Below, in pieces: positions 1 through 11,695 of a stretch of DNA of 64,000 nt. The stretch comes from Candidatus Krumholzibacteriia bacterium (lineage in GTDB: Bacteria > Krumholzibacteriota > Krumholzibacteriia > G020349025). The notes under the pieces are model-generated. The model was not told where the DNA came from and did not search any database. It was given only the letters and a program-made list of their open reading frames with translations. Each line of letters starts with the position of its first letter. Position 1 is the first letter of the stretch. Both the position numbers and the translations under genes were made by a program. The stretch lies in the NCBI GenBank assembly GCA_035649275.1, contig DASRJW010000009.1, positions 7,022 through 71,021 on the forward strand. Direction: 5' to 3'.

Positions 1-1038
1 CCGCGACGGGTCGTGCCACTGGGCGCGGCGGCGGTGGGCATCGGGGCCCTGCTGTTCGCTTCCGGGAACAACGCGGCGGCGAACGCCGGGCGGCTGTTGC
101 AGGGCGCTGGCGGCGTGTTCGCGCTCGTCGGAGCCGTCTACATCGCCACGCAGAGCTTCCCCGCTTCCCGCGCGGCCACGTTGATCGGAGCCACGCAGAT
201 GTTCGGCATGGCCGGGGGATCCGCCGGCCAATTCGTGGTCGGGCCGGTGATCGGGGCAGGGATCCCGTGGAATCGCTTCTGGTTCGGAATGGGTCTCGGG
301 GGCCTGGTGATCGGAGCTCTGCTGTTCGTGCTCCTCCCGGAGCAGGAGAAGAAGCCACCGAGCGGCGACTGGCTGAAGAGCGCCGCACGCGCCATGGGCA
401 CGGTGTTCCGCAATCCGCAGTCGATCCTGTGCGGGATGATCGCGGGCCTGCTGTTCATCCCCACCACGATCTTCGACATGATCTGGGGCGTGCGCTACCT
501 GCAGGAAGCCCGCGGCTTCGAGTACGGGGCCGCAGTCATCCGCTCGGCGACGGTGCCGCTCGGGTGGATCATCGGCTGCCCGTTGCTGGGTTTCCTCTCG
601 GACCGGCTCGGCCGGCGCAAGCCGGTGATCCTGACGGGCGCCGTCGTGCTTCTCGGCTGCCTCGCCTGGATCCTTCACGGCCCCGCCGGCGTCCTTCCTC
701 CCTACCTGCTCGGCCTCGTGGCGGGGCTGGCATCGGGTGCGGCGATGCTGCCGTATACGGTGATCAAAGAGGCCAATCCGCCGGAGATGAGCGGCACCGC
801 CACCGGGGTGATCAACTTCCTGAACTTCACCTTCAGCGCCGTGCTGGGTCCGGTCTTCGGCTGGGTGCTGACGACCGTCGCCAAGGGATCCAGTGTGAAG
901 ACGCTCGAGCACTATCAGACGGCGTTCGGGCCCCTCATGATCGGCGTCGGACTGGCCATCGTTCTCACCTTCATCCTGAAAGAAACGGGGCCCGCGGTGC
1001 GGCGGCCGGCCCCAGCTGTCGCCGGGAGGACTCCATGA
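1..1038 (+). CDS. MFS transporter, 5' end cut off by the window
   Basis: This is the C-terminal part (at least 341 residues) of a major facilitator superfamily permease of the inner membrane. The reading frame is open to base 1, so the true start lies upstream; the GTG at 13 is internal. Hydrophobic helices alternate with short loops, and the cytoplasmic loop GFLSDRLGRRKPV matches MFS motif A (G-x-x-x-D-R-x-G-R-R). The stop overlaps the next start by 4 bases (ATGA), so it is co-translated with the phosphotransacylase. Its place at the head of a pyruvate formate-lyase operon suggests it carries a substrate or an organic-acid end product such as formate, acetate or pyruvate. That is inference; substrate specificity cannot be read from the sequence. 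Confidence 0.85.
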   Translation, partial: PRRVVPLGAAAVGIGALLFASGNNAAANAGRLLQGAGGVFALVGAVYIATQSFPASRAATLIGATQMFGMAGGSAGQFVVGPVIGAGIPWNRFWFGMGLGGLVIGALLFVLLPEQEKKPPSGDWLKSAARAMGTVFRNPQSILCGMIAGLLFIPTTIFDMIWGVRYLQEARGFEYGAAVIRSATVPLGWIIGCPLLGFLSDRLGRRKPVILTGAVVLLGCLAWILHGPAGVLPPYLLGLVAGLASGAAMLPYTVIKEANPPEMSGTATGVINFLNFTFSAVLGPVFGWVLTTVAKGSSVKTLEHYQTAFGPLMIGVGLAIVLTFILKETGPAVRRPAPAVAGRTP

Positions 1039-2042
1039 CTGCGAAGAGCGCAACCACTGCGAAAACCGCAACACCTCGGAAGACTGCAACACCTCGGAAG
1101 ACTGCAACACCTGCGAAGACCGGGACGGGGAAATACGAGCGGTTGCTGGAACGATGCAAGAGCCTGGAACCGATCCCTACCGCGGTCGCGTATCCATGCG
1201 AGGAGACGGCTCTGGCCGGGGCGGTCGAGGCCGGCGAGAAGGGGTTGAGCCGGCCGATCCTCGTGGGGCCGCTGGCCCAGATCAAGCAGCTGGCGAAGAA
1301 GGCGGGGATCAACCTGGCCCACGTCGAGCTCGTCGAGGCGCCGAACCCCCATGCCGCTGCCACCAAAGCCGTGGAGCTGGTGCGCCAGGGCAAGGCCGAG
1401 CTCCTGATGAAGGGCAGCCTGCACACCGACGAACTCCTGGCTGCCGTGGTGGCGCGGGAGACGGGGCTCCGCACCGGACGGCGCCTCAGCCATGTGTTCA
1501 TCATGGACGTGCCGACCTACCACAAGGTCCTGGTGGTGACGGACGCAGCCATCAACATCGCACCGAATCTGGAAGACAAGGTCGACATCTGCCAGAACGC
1601 CATCGATCTCGCCATCTCCCTCGGCGTCGAGAAACCGAAGGTTGCGATCCTCGCCGCCGTCGAGACGGTGAACTCCAAGATGCCCGCCACTCTCGACGCC
1701 GCCGCCCTGTGCAAGATGGCAGAGCGCGGGCAGATCACCGGAGCCCTCTTGGACGGCCCGCTCGCCTTCGACAACGCCATCAGCAAGCAAGCGGCAAAAA
1801 CGAAGGGAATCCACTCCGAGGTGGCTGGCGATCCGGACATCCTGCTCGCCCCCGACCTGGAGGCGGGCAACATCCTGGCCAAGCAGCTCAGCTTCCTGGC
1901 CAACGCCGATAGCGCCGGCCTCGTGCTTGGAGCCCGCGTGCCCATCATTCTGACCAGCCGCTCCGACAGCGTCCGCTCGAGAATCGCGAGCGTCGCCGTC
2001 GCCACACTGGCGGCCCACGCTCGTAGAAGGGCACCGCGATGA
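1035..2042 (+). CDS. Phosphate acetyl/butyryltransferase (PTA_PTB family) with basic repeat tail
   Basis: A 335-residue single-domain phosphotransacylase that converts acyl-CoA plus phosphate to acyl-phosphate and CoA in the cytoplasm. The core begins near residue 35. The GPLAFDNAIS block, the VAGDPDILLAP block and the C-terminal LTSR are typical of the Ptb side of the family. The neighbouring acetate kinase and pyruvate formate-lyase argue that acetyl-CoA is the working substrate. The first 30 residues are unusual: a Lys/Thr/Ala/Pro tract with the unit TATPRK repeated, resembling a histone H1-like tail. The start is the ATG overlapping the upstream stop (ATGA). The family call is firm; acetyl versus butyryl specificity is not. 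Confidence 0.9.
   Translation: MTAKSATTAKTATPRKTATPRKTATPAKTGTGKYERLLERCKSLEPIPTAVAYPCEETALAGAVEAGEKGLSRPILVGPLAQIKQLAKKAGINLAHVELVEAPNPHAAATKAVELVRQGKAELLMKGSLHTDELLAAVVARETGLRTGRRLSHVFIMDVPTYHKVLVVTDAAINIAPNLEDKVDICQNAIDLAISLGVEKPKVAILAAVETVNSKMPATLDAAALCKMAERGQITGALLDGPLAFDNAISKQAAKTKGIHSEVAGDPDILLAPDLEAGNILAKQLSFLANADSAGLVLGARVPIILTSRSDSVRSRIASVAVATLAAHARRRAPR
1060..1122 (+). repeat. Short tandem repeat encoding the basic N-terminal tail
   Basis: An 18-base unit built on ACACCTCGGAAGACTGCA appears as two near-perfect copies followed by a degenerate third (CTGCGAAGACC). It encodes TATPRK-TATPRK-TATPAK in the phosphotransacylase. Such in-frame repeats can change length by slippage without breaking the gene. 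Confidence 0.7.
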
Positions 2043-2110
2043 GGCGCTGGAAGCTGCGAGCTGATGGCGTACGCCTGAGTGAGACGCATCGATGAGCGGA
2101 GCGATACGGT

Positions 2111-3307
2111 ATGGATGAATACGCCCTCGTCTTCAATGCCGGCTCTTCGAGCCTCAAGTTCTGTGTCTATGGGAGGCCGGAAGGCGACGCCTGGCACCTG
2201 GACGCGCGCGGCCAGATCGAGGGGATCGGAACCGCGCCGCGGCTGACCGTGAAGGACGGAGCCGGCGCCAGTCTCACCGATCAGCCACTCGACAAGGCGG
2301 TGAGCGATGGGCGGGGCGCCCTCGACTCCCTCGCGGCCTGGCTCCGTTCTCGGTATGGAGAGGGGCGCGTGCTCGGTGTCGGCCACCGTGTGGTGCACGG
2401 CGGGATGCACTATGCAGCCCCCACCATCGTGACGCCCCCGGTCCTGGAGGAGCTGCGGCAGCTGATTCCGCTCGCTCCCCTGCATCAACCGCACAACCTC
2501 GGGGCCATCGAAGCGGTCACGGAGCGCCTTCCTGGCGTGCCGCAGGTCGCCTGCTTCGACACCGGGTTCCATCGGGGCCAGCCTGCCGTCGCCGAAGTGA
2601 TCCCCCTGCCGCGAGACCTCCGCAGCTCCGGCGTGCAGCGCTACGGTTTCCACGGCCTCTCGTACGAGTACATCGCCTCGGTCCTGCCGCAGGTGGCGCC
2701 GGAGATCGCCGCCGGGCGGGTGATCGTCGCGCATCTCGGGAGCGGCGCCAGTCTGTGCGCCTTGCGGAACGGGAAGAGCGTCGACCACAGCCTGGGGTTC
2801 ACCGCTCTCGACGGGCTCTGCATGGGCACGCGACCCGGTGCCCTCGATCCCGGTGTGGTCCTCTACCTCTTTCAGGGCCTCGGCCTCAGCGTCAAGGAAG
2901 TGGAGACCGTCCTCTACAAGAAATCCGGCCTGCTGGGCATTTCCGGCATCAGCAATGACATGCGCGAGCTGCTCGGGAGCAGCGAACCCGCCGCCAAGCT
3001 GGCGGTGGACTACTTCGTCTACCGCGCCGCCAGGGAGATCGGAGCGCTCGCCGCCGTGCTGGGCGGGATCGACGGCCTGGTCTTCACCGCCGGCATCGGG
3101 GAGAACTCGGCCGAGATCCGCCGCCGCATCGGCGAAGCCTGCGCCTGGCTCGGGATCCAGATCGACCCCGAGGCGAACGCGCGCAAGGGTCCGCGCCTCT
3201 CCCGACCGGGGGCCGCGGTCTCGGCCTGGGTGATCCCGACCAACGAAGAGCTGATGATCGCCCGGCACACCGGGCGGTTGCTCGGACTGATCGAGCCTGG
3301 GGCCTAA
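2111..3307 (+). CDS. ackA: Acetate kinase
   Basis: A 398-residue ASKHA-fold kinase that makes acetate and ATP from acetyl-phosphate and ADP, the substrate-level phosphorylation step of acetate fermentation. It shows the N-terminal phosphate loop [23 protein letters not shown], the RYGFHGLSY block and HLGSGAS, plus the C-terminal [10 protein letters not shown] signature. Its length matches the family (about 400). A GGAG sits about 10 bases before the ATG. It lies 68 bases after the phosphotransacylase and 22 before pflB, in the same operon. Confidence 0.96.
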   Translation: MDEYALVFNAGSSSLKFCVYGRPEGDAWHLDARGQIEGIGTAPRLTVKDGAGASLTDQPLDKAVSDGRGALDSLAAWLRSRYGEGRVLGVGHRVVHGGMHYAAPTIVTPPVLEELRQLIPLAPLHQPHNLGAIEAVTERLPGVPQVACFDTGFHRGQPAVAEVIPLPRDLRSSGVQRYGFHGLSYEYIASVLPQVAPEIAAGRVIVAHLGSGASLCALRNGKSVDHSLGFTALDGLCMGTRPGALDPGVVLYLFQGLGLSVKEVETVLYKKSGLLGISGISNDMRELLGSSEPAAKLAVDYFVYRAAREIGALAAVLGGIDGLVFTAGIGENSAEIRRRIGEACAWLGIQIDPEANARKGPRLSRPGAAVSAWVIPTNEELMIARHTGRLLGLIEPGA

Positions 3308-3329
3308 CGAAACCAACAAGGAGCGATCG

Positions 3330-5591
3330 ATGGCATCGATCAAAGCACGAGAGAAAGCGACCGGGGAGACCGGAGCTGCCTGGCGGGAATTCCAGGGCGG
3401 TCTCTGGCAAAAGGAAATCAACGTCCGGGACTTCATCCAACAGAACTATCGGCCGTACGCGGAAGACGAATCCTTCCTGGCCCCGGCCACGGAGCGCACG
3501 CAGAAGATCTGGAAACGCCTGCAAGAGCTGTTCGTCGAAGAACGGCGAAAAGGAGTCCTCGACGTCTCCCCGCTCCCCAGCTCCATCACCGCCCACGGGC
3601 CGGGATACATCGACCGGGAGCACGAGATGATCGTCGGCCTGCAAACCGAAGCTCCGCTCCGGCGCGCGATCATGCCGAACGGCGGCTTGCGCATGGTCCT
3701 CGGCGCGCTCAAGACCTACGGCTACGAACCCGATCCCCACATGGTCGAGGCCTTCACCAAGTACCGGAGGACGCACAACGACGCCGTCTTCGACGGCTAC
3801 ACCGCGGACATCCGGCGCTGCCGGAGCTCGCACATCCTGACCGGGCTGCCCGACGCCTACGGTCGCGGCCGCATCATCGGCGACTACCGGCGCGTGCCGC
3901 TCTACGGCGTTGCACGGCTCATCGAGCGCAAGAAAGAGGAGAAAGCCGCCCTCGATGTGGTGCAGTCGACGGACGACGTCATCCGCGATCGCGAGGAACT
4001 CGCGGAGCAGACCCGGGCTCTCGAGGAGCTCGTGAAGATGGCAGCGAGCTACGGCTTCGACATCTCCGGTCCGGCTCGGAACGCCAAGGAAGCGGTGCAG
4101 TGGCTCTACTTCGCCTACCTGGGAGCAGTGAAGGAGCAGAACGGCGCCGCCATGTCGCTGGGGCGGACCTCGACCTTCCTCGACATCTACTTCGAGCGAG
4201 ATCTCGCTGCCGGCAGCCTCACCGAGGAGCAGGCGCAGGAGATCATCGACGACTTCGTCATCAAGCTGCGCATCGTCCGCTTCCTCCGCACGCCGGAATA
4301 CGACGAGCTGTTCGCCGGCGATCCGACCTGGGTCACCGAGTCCATCGCCGGCATGGGGGACGATGGGCGGTCGTTGGTAACGAAGACGAGCTTCCGCCTG
4401 CTGCATACTCTCTACAACCTCGGTCCCGCGCCCGAGCCGAACCTGACCATCTGGTATTCGCCGCATCTGCCCGATGCCTTCCGGCGCTTCGCCGCCAAGG
4501 TCGCCATCGACACCAGCTCCCTTCAGTTCGAGAGCGACGAGATCATGCGCCGCACCTGGGGGGACGACGGCGCCATCGCTTGCTGCGTCTCGCCGATGCT
4601 GGTGGGCAAGCAGATGCAGTTCTTCGGCGCCCGGGCCAATTTGGCCAAATGCCTTCTTTACGCCATCAACGGCGGCCGCGACGAAGTGAGCGGCGAGCAG
4701 GTGGGCCCGGCGCTCGGTGCCGCCCAGGGTGACATCCTCGACTTCGACGACGTAATCTCGAAGTTCGAGAAGATGATGGACTGGCTGGCCCGGGTCTACG
4801 TCAACGCGATGAACGTCATCCATTACATGCACGACAAGTACGCCTACGAGAGGCTCGAGATGGCGCTGCACGACTACGCGCCTCTACGAACCATGGCCTT
4901 CGGGATGGCGGGCATGTCCGTGGTCGCCGACAGCCTCTCGGCGATCAAACATGCCAAGGTACGAGTCGTCCGCGACAAAACCGGACTCATCACAGATTAC
5001 AAGACCGAAGGTGAGTTTCCTGTGTTCGGCAACAACGACAACCGTGTGGACCATCTCGCCACCTGGGTCGTCAGCACCTTCATGGGCAAGCTGCGGAAGT
5101 ACCCCACCTATCGCGGCGCCGTCCACACCCAATCGATCCTGACCATCACCTCCAATGTCGTCTACGGCAAGGCGACCGGGAACACGCCGGACGGACGCCG
5201 TCACGGCGAACCGTTCGCCCCGGGCGCGAACCCGATGCACGGCCGTGACAGCCACGGCATCCACGCCGCCGCCGCGTCGGTGGCGAAGATCCCCTATCGC
5301 GACGCGGCCGACGGCATCTCCCTCACCGCCAGCCTGGTGCCCGAAGGCCTCGGGCGGGTGGCCGACGACCGCAAGACCAATCTCACCAGCATCCTGGACG
5401 CCTTCTTCGGCAGCACCGGCTACCACATGAACGTGAACGTGCTGAATCGCGACACGCTCCTGGACGCCATGGAGCACCCGGAAAAGTACCCGAGCCTGAC
5501 GATCCGCGTGTCGGGCTATGCGGTCAATTTCGTGCGCCTGACGCGGGAGCAGCAGATGGACGTGATCAACCGCACCTTCCACGGCGCCTGA
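3330..5591 (+). CDS. pflB: Formate C-acetyltransferase (pyruvate formate-lyase)
   Basis: A 753-residue glycyl radical enzyme that splits pyruvate with CoA into acetyl-CoA and formate under anoxic conditions. The adjacent catalytic cysteines fall at residues 418 and 419 (motif IACCVSP), the same numbering as E. coli PFL. The radical glycine is Gly729 in the C-terminal RVSGYAV motif. The double Cys and full length (E. coli 760) favour true PFL over diol dehydratase or choline lyase relatives. An AAGGAG ribosome-binding site lies just upstream of the ATG. The activating enzyme follows 12 bases downstream. The radical makes the active enzyme oxygen-sensitive, so the organism is probably anaerobic or facultative. 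Confidence 0.97.
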   Translation: MASIKAREKATGETGAAWREFQGGLWQKEINVRDFIQQNYRPYAEDESFLAPATERTQKIWKRLQELFVEERRKGVLDVSPLPSSITAHGPGYIDREHEMIVGLQTEAPLRRAIMPNGGLRMVLGALKTYGYEPDPHMVEAFTKYRRTHNDAVFDGYTADIRRCRSSHILTGLPDAYGRGRIIGDYRRVPLYGVARLIERKKEEKAALDVVQSTDDVIRDREELAEQTRALEELVKMAASYGFDISGPARNAKEAVQWLYFAYLGAVKEQNGAAMSLGRTSTFLDIYFERDLAAGSLTEEQAQEIIDDFVIKLRIVRFLRTPEYDELFAGDPTWVTESIAGMGDDGRSLVTKTSFRLLHTLYNLGPAPEPNLTIWYSPHLPDAFRRFAAKVAIDTSSLQFESDEIMRRTWGDDGAIACCVSPMLVGKQMQFFGARANLAKCLLYAINGGRDEVSGEQVGPALGAAQGDILDFDDVISKFEKMMDWLARVYVNAMNVIHYMHDKYAYERLEMALHDYAPLRTMAFGMAGMSVVADSLSAIKHAKVRVVRDKTGLITDYKTEGEFPVFGNNDNRVDHLATWVVSTFMGKLRKYPTYRGAVHTQSILTITSNVVYGKATGNTPDGRRHGEPFAPGANPMHGRDSHGIHAAAASVAKIPYRDAADGISLTASLVPEGLGRVADDRKTNLTSILDAFFGSTGYHMNVNVLNRDTLLDAMEHPEKYPSLTIRVSGYAVNFVRLTREQQMDVINRTFHGA

Positions 5592-5603
5592 TCAGAGGTT
5601 CCC

Positions 5604-6455
5604 ATGACCCACGAACAGAACCAGCCTCCGGCAGACACCCCGCTCGAGGCGCGCAGCCCTTTCGAGATGCGCGTCAACCTCGCCAAGGATCTGCCGGAAA
5701 CGACGGTGCGCGAGGCGGTCGCCAGCGGCGACATGGGGTTCCTGCACTCCTTCACCACCGGCTCGGCGGTCGACGGCCCCGGGGTTCGCCTCGTGGCGTG
5801 GACGGCGGGCTGCATGTGGCGTTGTGTCTACTGCCACAATCCGGACACTTGGACCATGAGAAACGGGATCCCGGTCACTCTCGAGCGGGCGACGGAAGCG
5901 CTGCGCAAGTACCGCCTCGGGCTGAAGGCGATGTCCGGCGGCTTCACCCTGAGCGGTGGCGAGGCCCTGATGCAGCACCGTTTCGCGGTGCGGCTCTTCG
6001 CCGCCGCGCGAGAGATGGGCATCCACACCGCCCTCGACACCAACGGCTACTTCGGCGAGCGCTTGACCGACGCCGAGCTCGAGGGGATCGACCTCTACCT
6101 TCTCGACCTCAAGCTCTGGGATCCCGAACGCCACCGCCAACTCACCGGCATGGAGAACGGCCCCACCCTGGAGTTCGCGCGCCGCCTCGCGGCGCTCAGG
6201 CGGCCGATCTGGGTGCGCTTCGTGCTGGTGCCGGGCTGGACGGATGATCCGGACGAGATCGCCAAGATCGCCCGCTTCGCGGGCGGCCTCGGGAACGTGG
6301 AGCGCGTGGACGTTCTCCCCTTCCACCAGATGGGCCGCTACAAGTGGGAGCGACTCGGGCTCGAGTACAAGCTCCCGGAGGTCAAGCCCCCGACGGCGGA
6401 AGCGGTGGAGAAGGCGTGCGCGGCTTTCCGCGCCGAAGGGCTGAAGGCCTACTGA
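5604..6455 (+). CDS. pflA: Pyruvate formate-lyase activating enzyme (radical SAM)
   Basis: A 283-residue radical SAM protein that installs the glycyl radical on PflB. The 4Fe-4S cysteines are Cys70, Cys74 and Cys77 in the canonical CxxxCxxC spacing. SGGEALMQ and the DTNGYF strand follow in the usual order. Residues 1-45 form an extension compared with the 246-residue E. coli enzyme. No extra ferredoxin-like Cys cluster is visible, which fits a PFL activase rather than a diol dehydratase activase. It is the last gene of the operon. Its stop overlaps the convergent TAXI gene by 7 bases. Confidence 0.95.
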   Translation: MTHEQNQPPADTPLEARSPFEMRVNLAKDLPETTVREAVASGDMGFLHSFTTGSAVDGPGVRLVAWTAGCMWRCVYCHNPDTWTMRNGIPVTLERATEALRKYRLGLKAMSGGFTLSGGEALMQHRFAVRLFAAAREMGIHTALDTNGYFGERLTDAELEGIDLYLLDLKLWDPERHRQLTGMENGPTLEFARRLAALRRPIWVRFVLVPGWTDDPDEIAKIARFAGGLGNVERVDVLPFHQMGRYKWERLGLEYKLPEVKPPTAEAVEKACAAFRAEGLKAY

Positions 6456-7798
6456 GCGGCCCTTGCCTCCGCGCGCTGTTCGCGATCCGAAACACCGCGA
6501 CGCTTCTCGGCCTCCTGCTGTGCCAGGGCGATGTGGCTCTTCAGGATGAACAACCGCTGCGCATAGCCGAGGGGGACACGGAGGCGACTCGCGCGCCGGG
6601 CGAGCTTGTCGAGCCCCAAGATCAAATCGTGGGCAGGCTCACCGGGATGCACCTTTTCCAGCTCCGTCTCCAGAACCTTCAGCTCGCCGTACAAACCGAA
6701 GATCCGGCGCTGGATCATCCAGGCGTAGAACGCGGGGACAAAGTGGACGAGCGGGAACACCACGGTGAACAGAGGAATGAGCAGGATCATCAGGCGTTCT
6801 GCCGGGCCCGCCATCCAGAAAGGGAGATAGCGGTATACGAACGGCCGGCCCGATTTGTAGAACGCCCGGGCCTGTTGGCTCAGCGGCAGGTCGATCGCTT
6901 CGGCAGCGGGGAATCGGCCGGCACGATGGAAGACCTGCGGGCCCCCATGGATTTCTGCGGCGGCCTCGAGGAGGAGGTACTGCAGTCCCGGGTGGATGTC
7001 CTCCCGCACGACCAGGCTCGCCTCGACCGCGAGCAGCGGCACGTCGGCGGGCGGGATGTTCCTCGCCAGGTCGGCGACGCCGGTGGGAAGCACGACCTTG
7101 TTGAGGTAGGGAAACAGGGCGACATAGGCGTCCGCGCGCGGGTAGCCCTCGAGCACGATGCCCTCGGCGACCAGCAGCTTCTGGACCACCGACGACTGCC
7201 AGGCGGTGAGCATGATGGCGCCGTCGATTGTGCCCCGCAGGAGCGCCTCCGCACTCTGCTCCGGTGTGAGACCGAGCAGCTGGACCGTCGTCTCGTCGAT
7301 GCCGTTCAGCGCCAGGAGCCGGCGTGCCAGCACCCGCGTGCCGCTGCCCTCGGGCTCGATCGAGATCCGTTTTCCCACCCACCGCTGGGCCGGGGTGCCC
7401 GACTCCTGGCGCCGGAAGAACAGCCAGAGCGGCTCGATGGTGATCGCGCCGAGCGAAACGAGATCGGGCGACTCGTCCTGGTTCGTCAGTCCGTTTTCGA
7501 TGAACGCGACGCTCACGCCGGCGCGGGGGTCGCGCAGTTTCGTGAGGTTCTCCGCCGAGCCCGCCGTCTCCACGAGGCGAAGGTCGACTCCCGAGCGCTG
7601 TAGGATCTGGCGGTAGCGGGCGCCGAAATCATCGAACCCGCTGCCCTTGGGTCCGGTCGCCATCACGACGGTACGCGGAGGAAAAGGGTTCCCGATCGTC
7701 AAGGCCACCCACGCCAACGCGCCGAGGACGGCGACCGCGAGAAGCACGGGCACCCACCGGAGCCCCGTGCGAGTGCGGGACGGCGACGGCACAGTCAT
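6449..7798 (-). CDS. TAXI-family TRAP transporter solute-binding protein, membrane-anchored
   Basis: A 449-residue protein with one N-terminal membrane segment (about residues 15-35) and a periplasmic ligand-binding domain of the TAXI type. It starts with the TVVMATGPKGSGF strand and glycine loop and contains the AENLTKLRDPRAGVSVAFI block. A second hydrophobic segment near residues 330-355 is followed by a short helical, charged C-terminus, a layout seen in long TAXI proteins. No TRAP membrane subunits (DctQ/DctM) are adjacent, so its transporter partner is elsewhere or it acts as a sensor. A GAGGAG ribosome-binding site precedes the ATG. The ligand is unknown. Confidence 0.85.
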   Translation of the reverse strand: MTVPSPSRTRTGLRWVPVLLAVAVLGALAWVALTIGNPFPPRTVVMATGPKGSGFDDFGARYRQILQRSGVDLRLVETAGSAENLTKLRDPRAGVSVAFIENGLTNQDESPDLVSLGAITIEPLWLFFRRQESGTPAQRWVGKRISIEPEGSGTRVLARRLLALNGIDETTVQLLGLTPEQSAEALLRGTIDGAIMLTAWQSSVVQKLLVAEGIVLEGYPRADAYVALFPYLNKVVLPTGVADLARNIPPADVPLLAVEASLVVREDIHPGLQYLLLEAAAEIHGGPQVFHRAGRFPAAEAIDLPLSQQARAFYKSGRPFVYRYLPFWMAGPAERLMILLIPLFTVVFPLVHFVPAFYAWMIQRRIFGLYGELKVLETELEKVHPGEPAHDLILGLDKLARRASRLRVPLGYAQRLFILKSHIALAQQEAEKRRGVSDREQRAEARAAQ

Positions 7799-7827
7799 GG
7801 CTTCTCCTCGCGATCACACCGAGCGTC

Positions 7828-10578
<2,751 letters not shown>

Positions 10579-10752
10579 CGCGCACTCTCCTGACCACGGT
10601 CGATACCCCGGCCCTCGATACCGCCCCACCCGTGCTCCATGCGTAGGCTCGGAAGCATAGCCCCCCGGGAGGCGCGTGCATAGCCCACGAGGACTTGGGT
10701 GCCCGTCGTCCGGACGGTCGATGGTTCGGGGGGCGGAAACGCGCGGGTGGCG

Positions 10753-11514
10753 CTAGTCGCGCGCTCCGTCGGCACGCAGGCTGAACTCGATCGGGATGAC
10801 GACCCAGGCCTGGACGGGAAGTCCCTGTTGCAAGGCGGGGCGGAAGACCGCCGTCTTGGCCGCTTCCAGCGCCGCTTCGTCGAGGCCGAGGACGCTGCGC
10901 AAGAGTGTCACCTGGAGCACCGTACCGTCGGCGCCGACGAGCACGCGCACCAGGACCAAACCCTCGATGCCCGCATCGCGCGCGATCTCGGGATAGACAG
11001 GCTCGCGCATCCACACCAGCTCGGGCTCGTGCTCGAAGGCGACGAAGGTCTCGTCTCGAGCCTGGAGAGGTGCGGGTTCGTCGCCGATGTCGAGAGCGTC
11101 GCCTTCTTGGCCAAGGTCACTCGCGCTGTCTCCGGCTCCACTTCCAGCGTCACTGGGCGGACCGATCGATTCTTCCTCCGGCACCGAAACATCGACGAGG
11201 TGCAGCGCTCCCCAGCGCGGCCGCGAGACGGGAACGGGTGCTGGCGGCCGCCGCCGCACCATGGGCGGTGGTGGGACCGGATACTCCGAGAGTTGCACCA
11301 CACCGGTCGTTCGCTGCCTCGATGGGCCCGACGTGCGTTCCTTCACTGGCCTCAGGTGGTACGCGAGGAGGGTCGAGACCACGAGCAGGGCGAGCAAGGC
11401 GAGGGTCGCGCCGCAGGCGCGCGGCATGACTTCGTTGGTCTCGAAGCGATCGAGAAAGCCCCAACGCGGGTAACGTCCTGAGCGCGTGGGGCCGAGAATC
11501 GCCAGCCGGGCCAT
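10753..11514 (-). CDS. TonB-like energy transducer / TonB C-terminal domain protein
   Basis: A 253-residue inner-membrane protein with an N-terminal cytoplasmic stretch of about 30 residues, one membrane helix (ATLALLALLVVSTLLAY) and a periplasmic Pro-rich stretch (VPPPPMVRRRPPAPVPV). The C-terminal TonB domain runs from REPVYPEIARDAGIEG to VIPIEFSL. It should transmit proton-motive-force energy to outer-membrane receptors; no ExbB/ExbD or receptor is adjacent. The start at 11514 is chosen over a much longer frame because GGGAGG precedes this ATG and a sigma70-like promoter lies only 35 bases further upstream. Confidence 0.85.
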   Translation of the reverse strand: MARLAILGPTRSGRYPRWGFLDRFETNEVMPRACGATLALLALLVVSTLLAYHLRPVKERTSGPSRQRTTGVVQLSEYPVPPPPMVRRRPPAPVPVSRPRWGALHLVDVSVPEEESIGPPSDAGSGAGDSASDLGQEGDALDIGDEPAPLQARDETFVAFEHEPELVWMREPVYPEIARDAGIEGLVLVRVLVGADGTVLQVTLLRSVLGLDEAALEAAKTAVFRPALQQGLPVQAWVVIPIEFSLRADGARD

Positions 11515-11548
11515 GCGGCCTCCCGTCGTGTACGCGGGTGGGTGCCGC

Positions 11549-11577
11549 AATATGGTGAGGGCTCCGGCAGTTGTCAA
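11549..11577 (-). promoter_or_regulatory. Sigma70-like promoter for the TonB-like gene
   Basis: Read on the minus strand this is TTGACA (perfect -35) with a 17-base spacer and CATATT (4 of 6 to TATAAT). Transcription would start near 11543, giving a 29-base leader to the ATG at 11514. Confidence 0.6.
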
Positions 11578-11614
11578 ACGTGGCGCCGACTTGTCGTTCG
11601 CCAGCTGCTTCGGC

Positions 11615-11642
11615 TGGACACTTCGCGACGGGCGGCCATAAT
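11615..11642 (+). promoter_or_regulatory. Sigma70-like promoter for the VanZ-like gene
   Basis: TGGACA (5 of 6) with a 16-base spacer and CATAAT (5 of 6). Transcription would start near 11650, about 46 bases before the ATG at 11696. It is back to back with the TonB-like gene promoter. Confidence 0.5.
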
Positions 11643-11695
11643 GAGCCGCCGGAAGCCGCGTGTCTTGGCGTGCCTGCCCGACGGAGGTCCCGACC

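Noticed and set aside
1066-1117. Short repeats as a possible CRISPR or origin iteron
   Set aside because: The repeats are in frame, 18 bases long without spacers, and encode a regular protein tail.
915-2018. Long minus-strand open frame opposite the phosphotransacylase
   Set aside because: GC-rich coding DNA gives long antisense frames; this one is Arg/His/Gly-rich shadow text with no ribosome-binding site, while the plus-strand frame is a clear enzyme.
3084-4871. 595-codon minus-strand frame opposite ackA/pflB
   Set aside because: It covers well-defined pflB and ackA sequence and has no domain, signal or start site.
6344-7603. 419-codon plus-strand frame opposite the TAXI gene
   Set aside because: Composition is typical of antisense shadow and the minus frame has a complete, recognisable protein.
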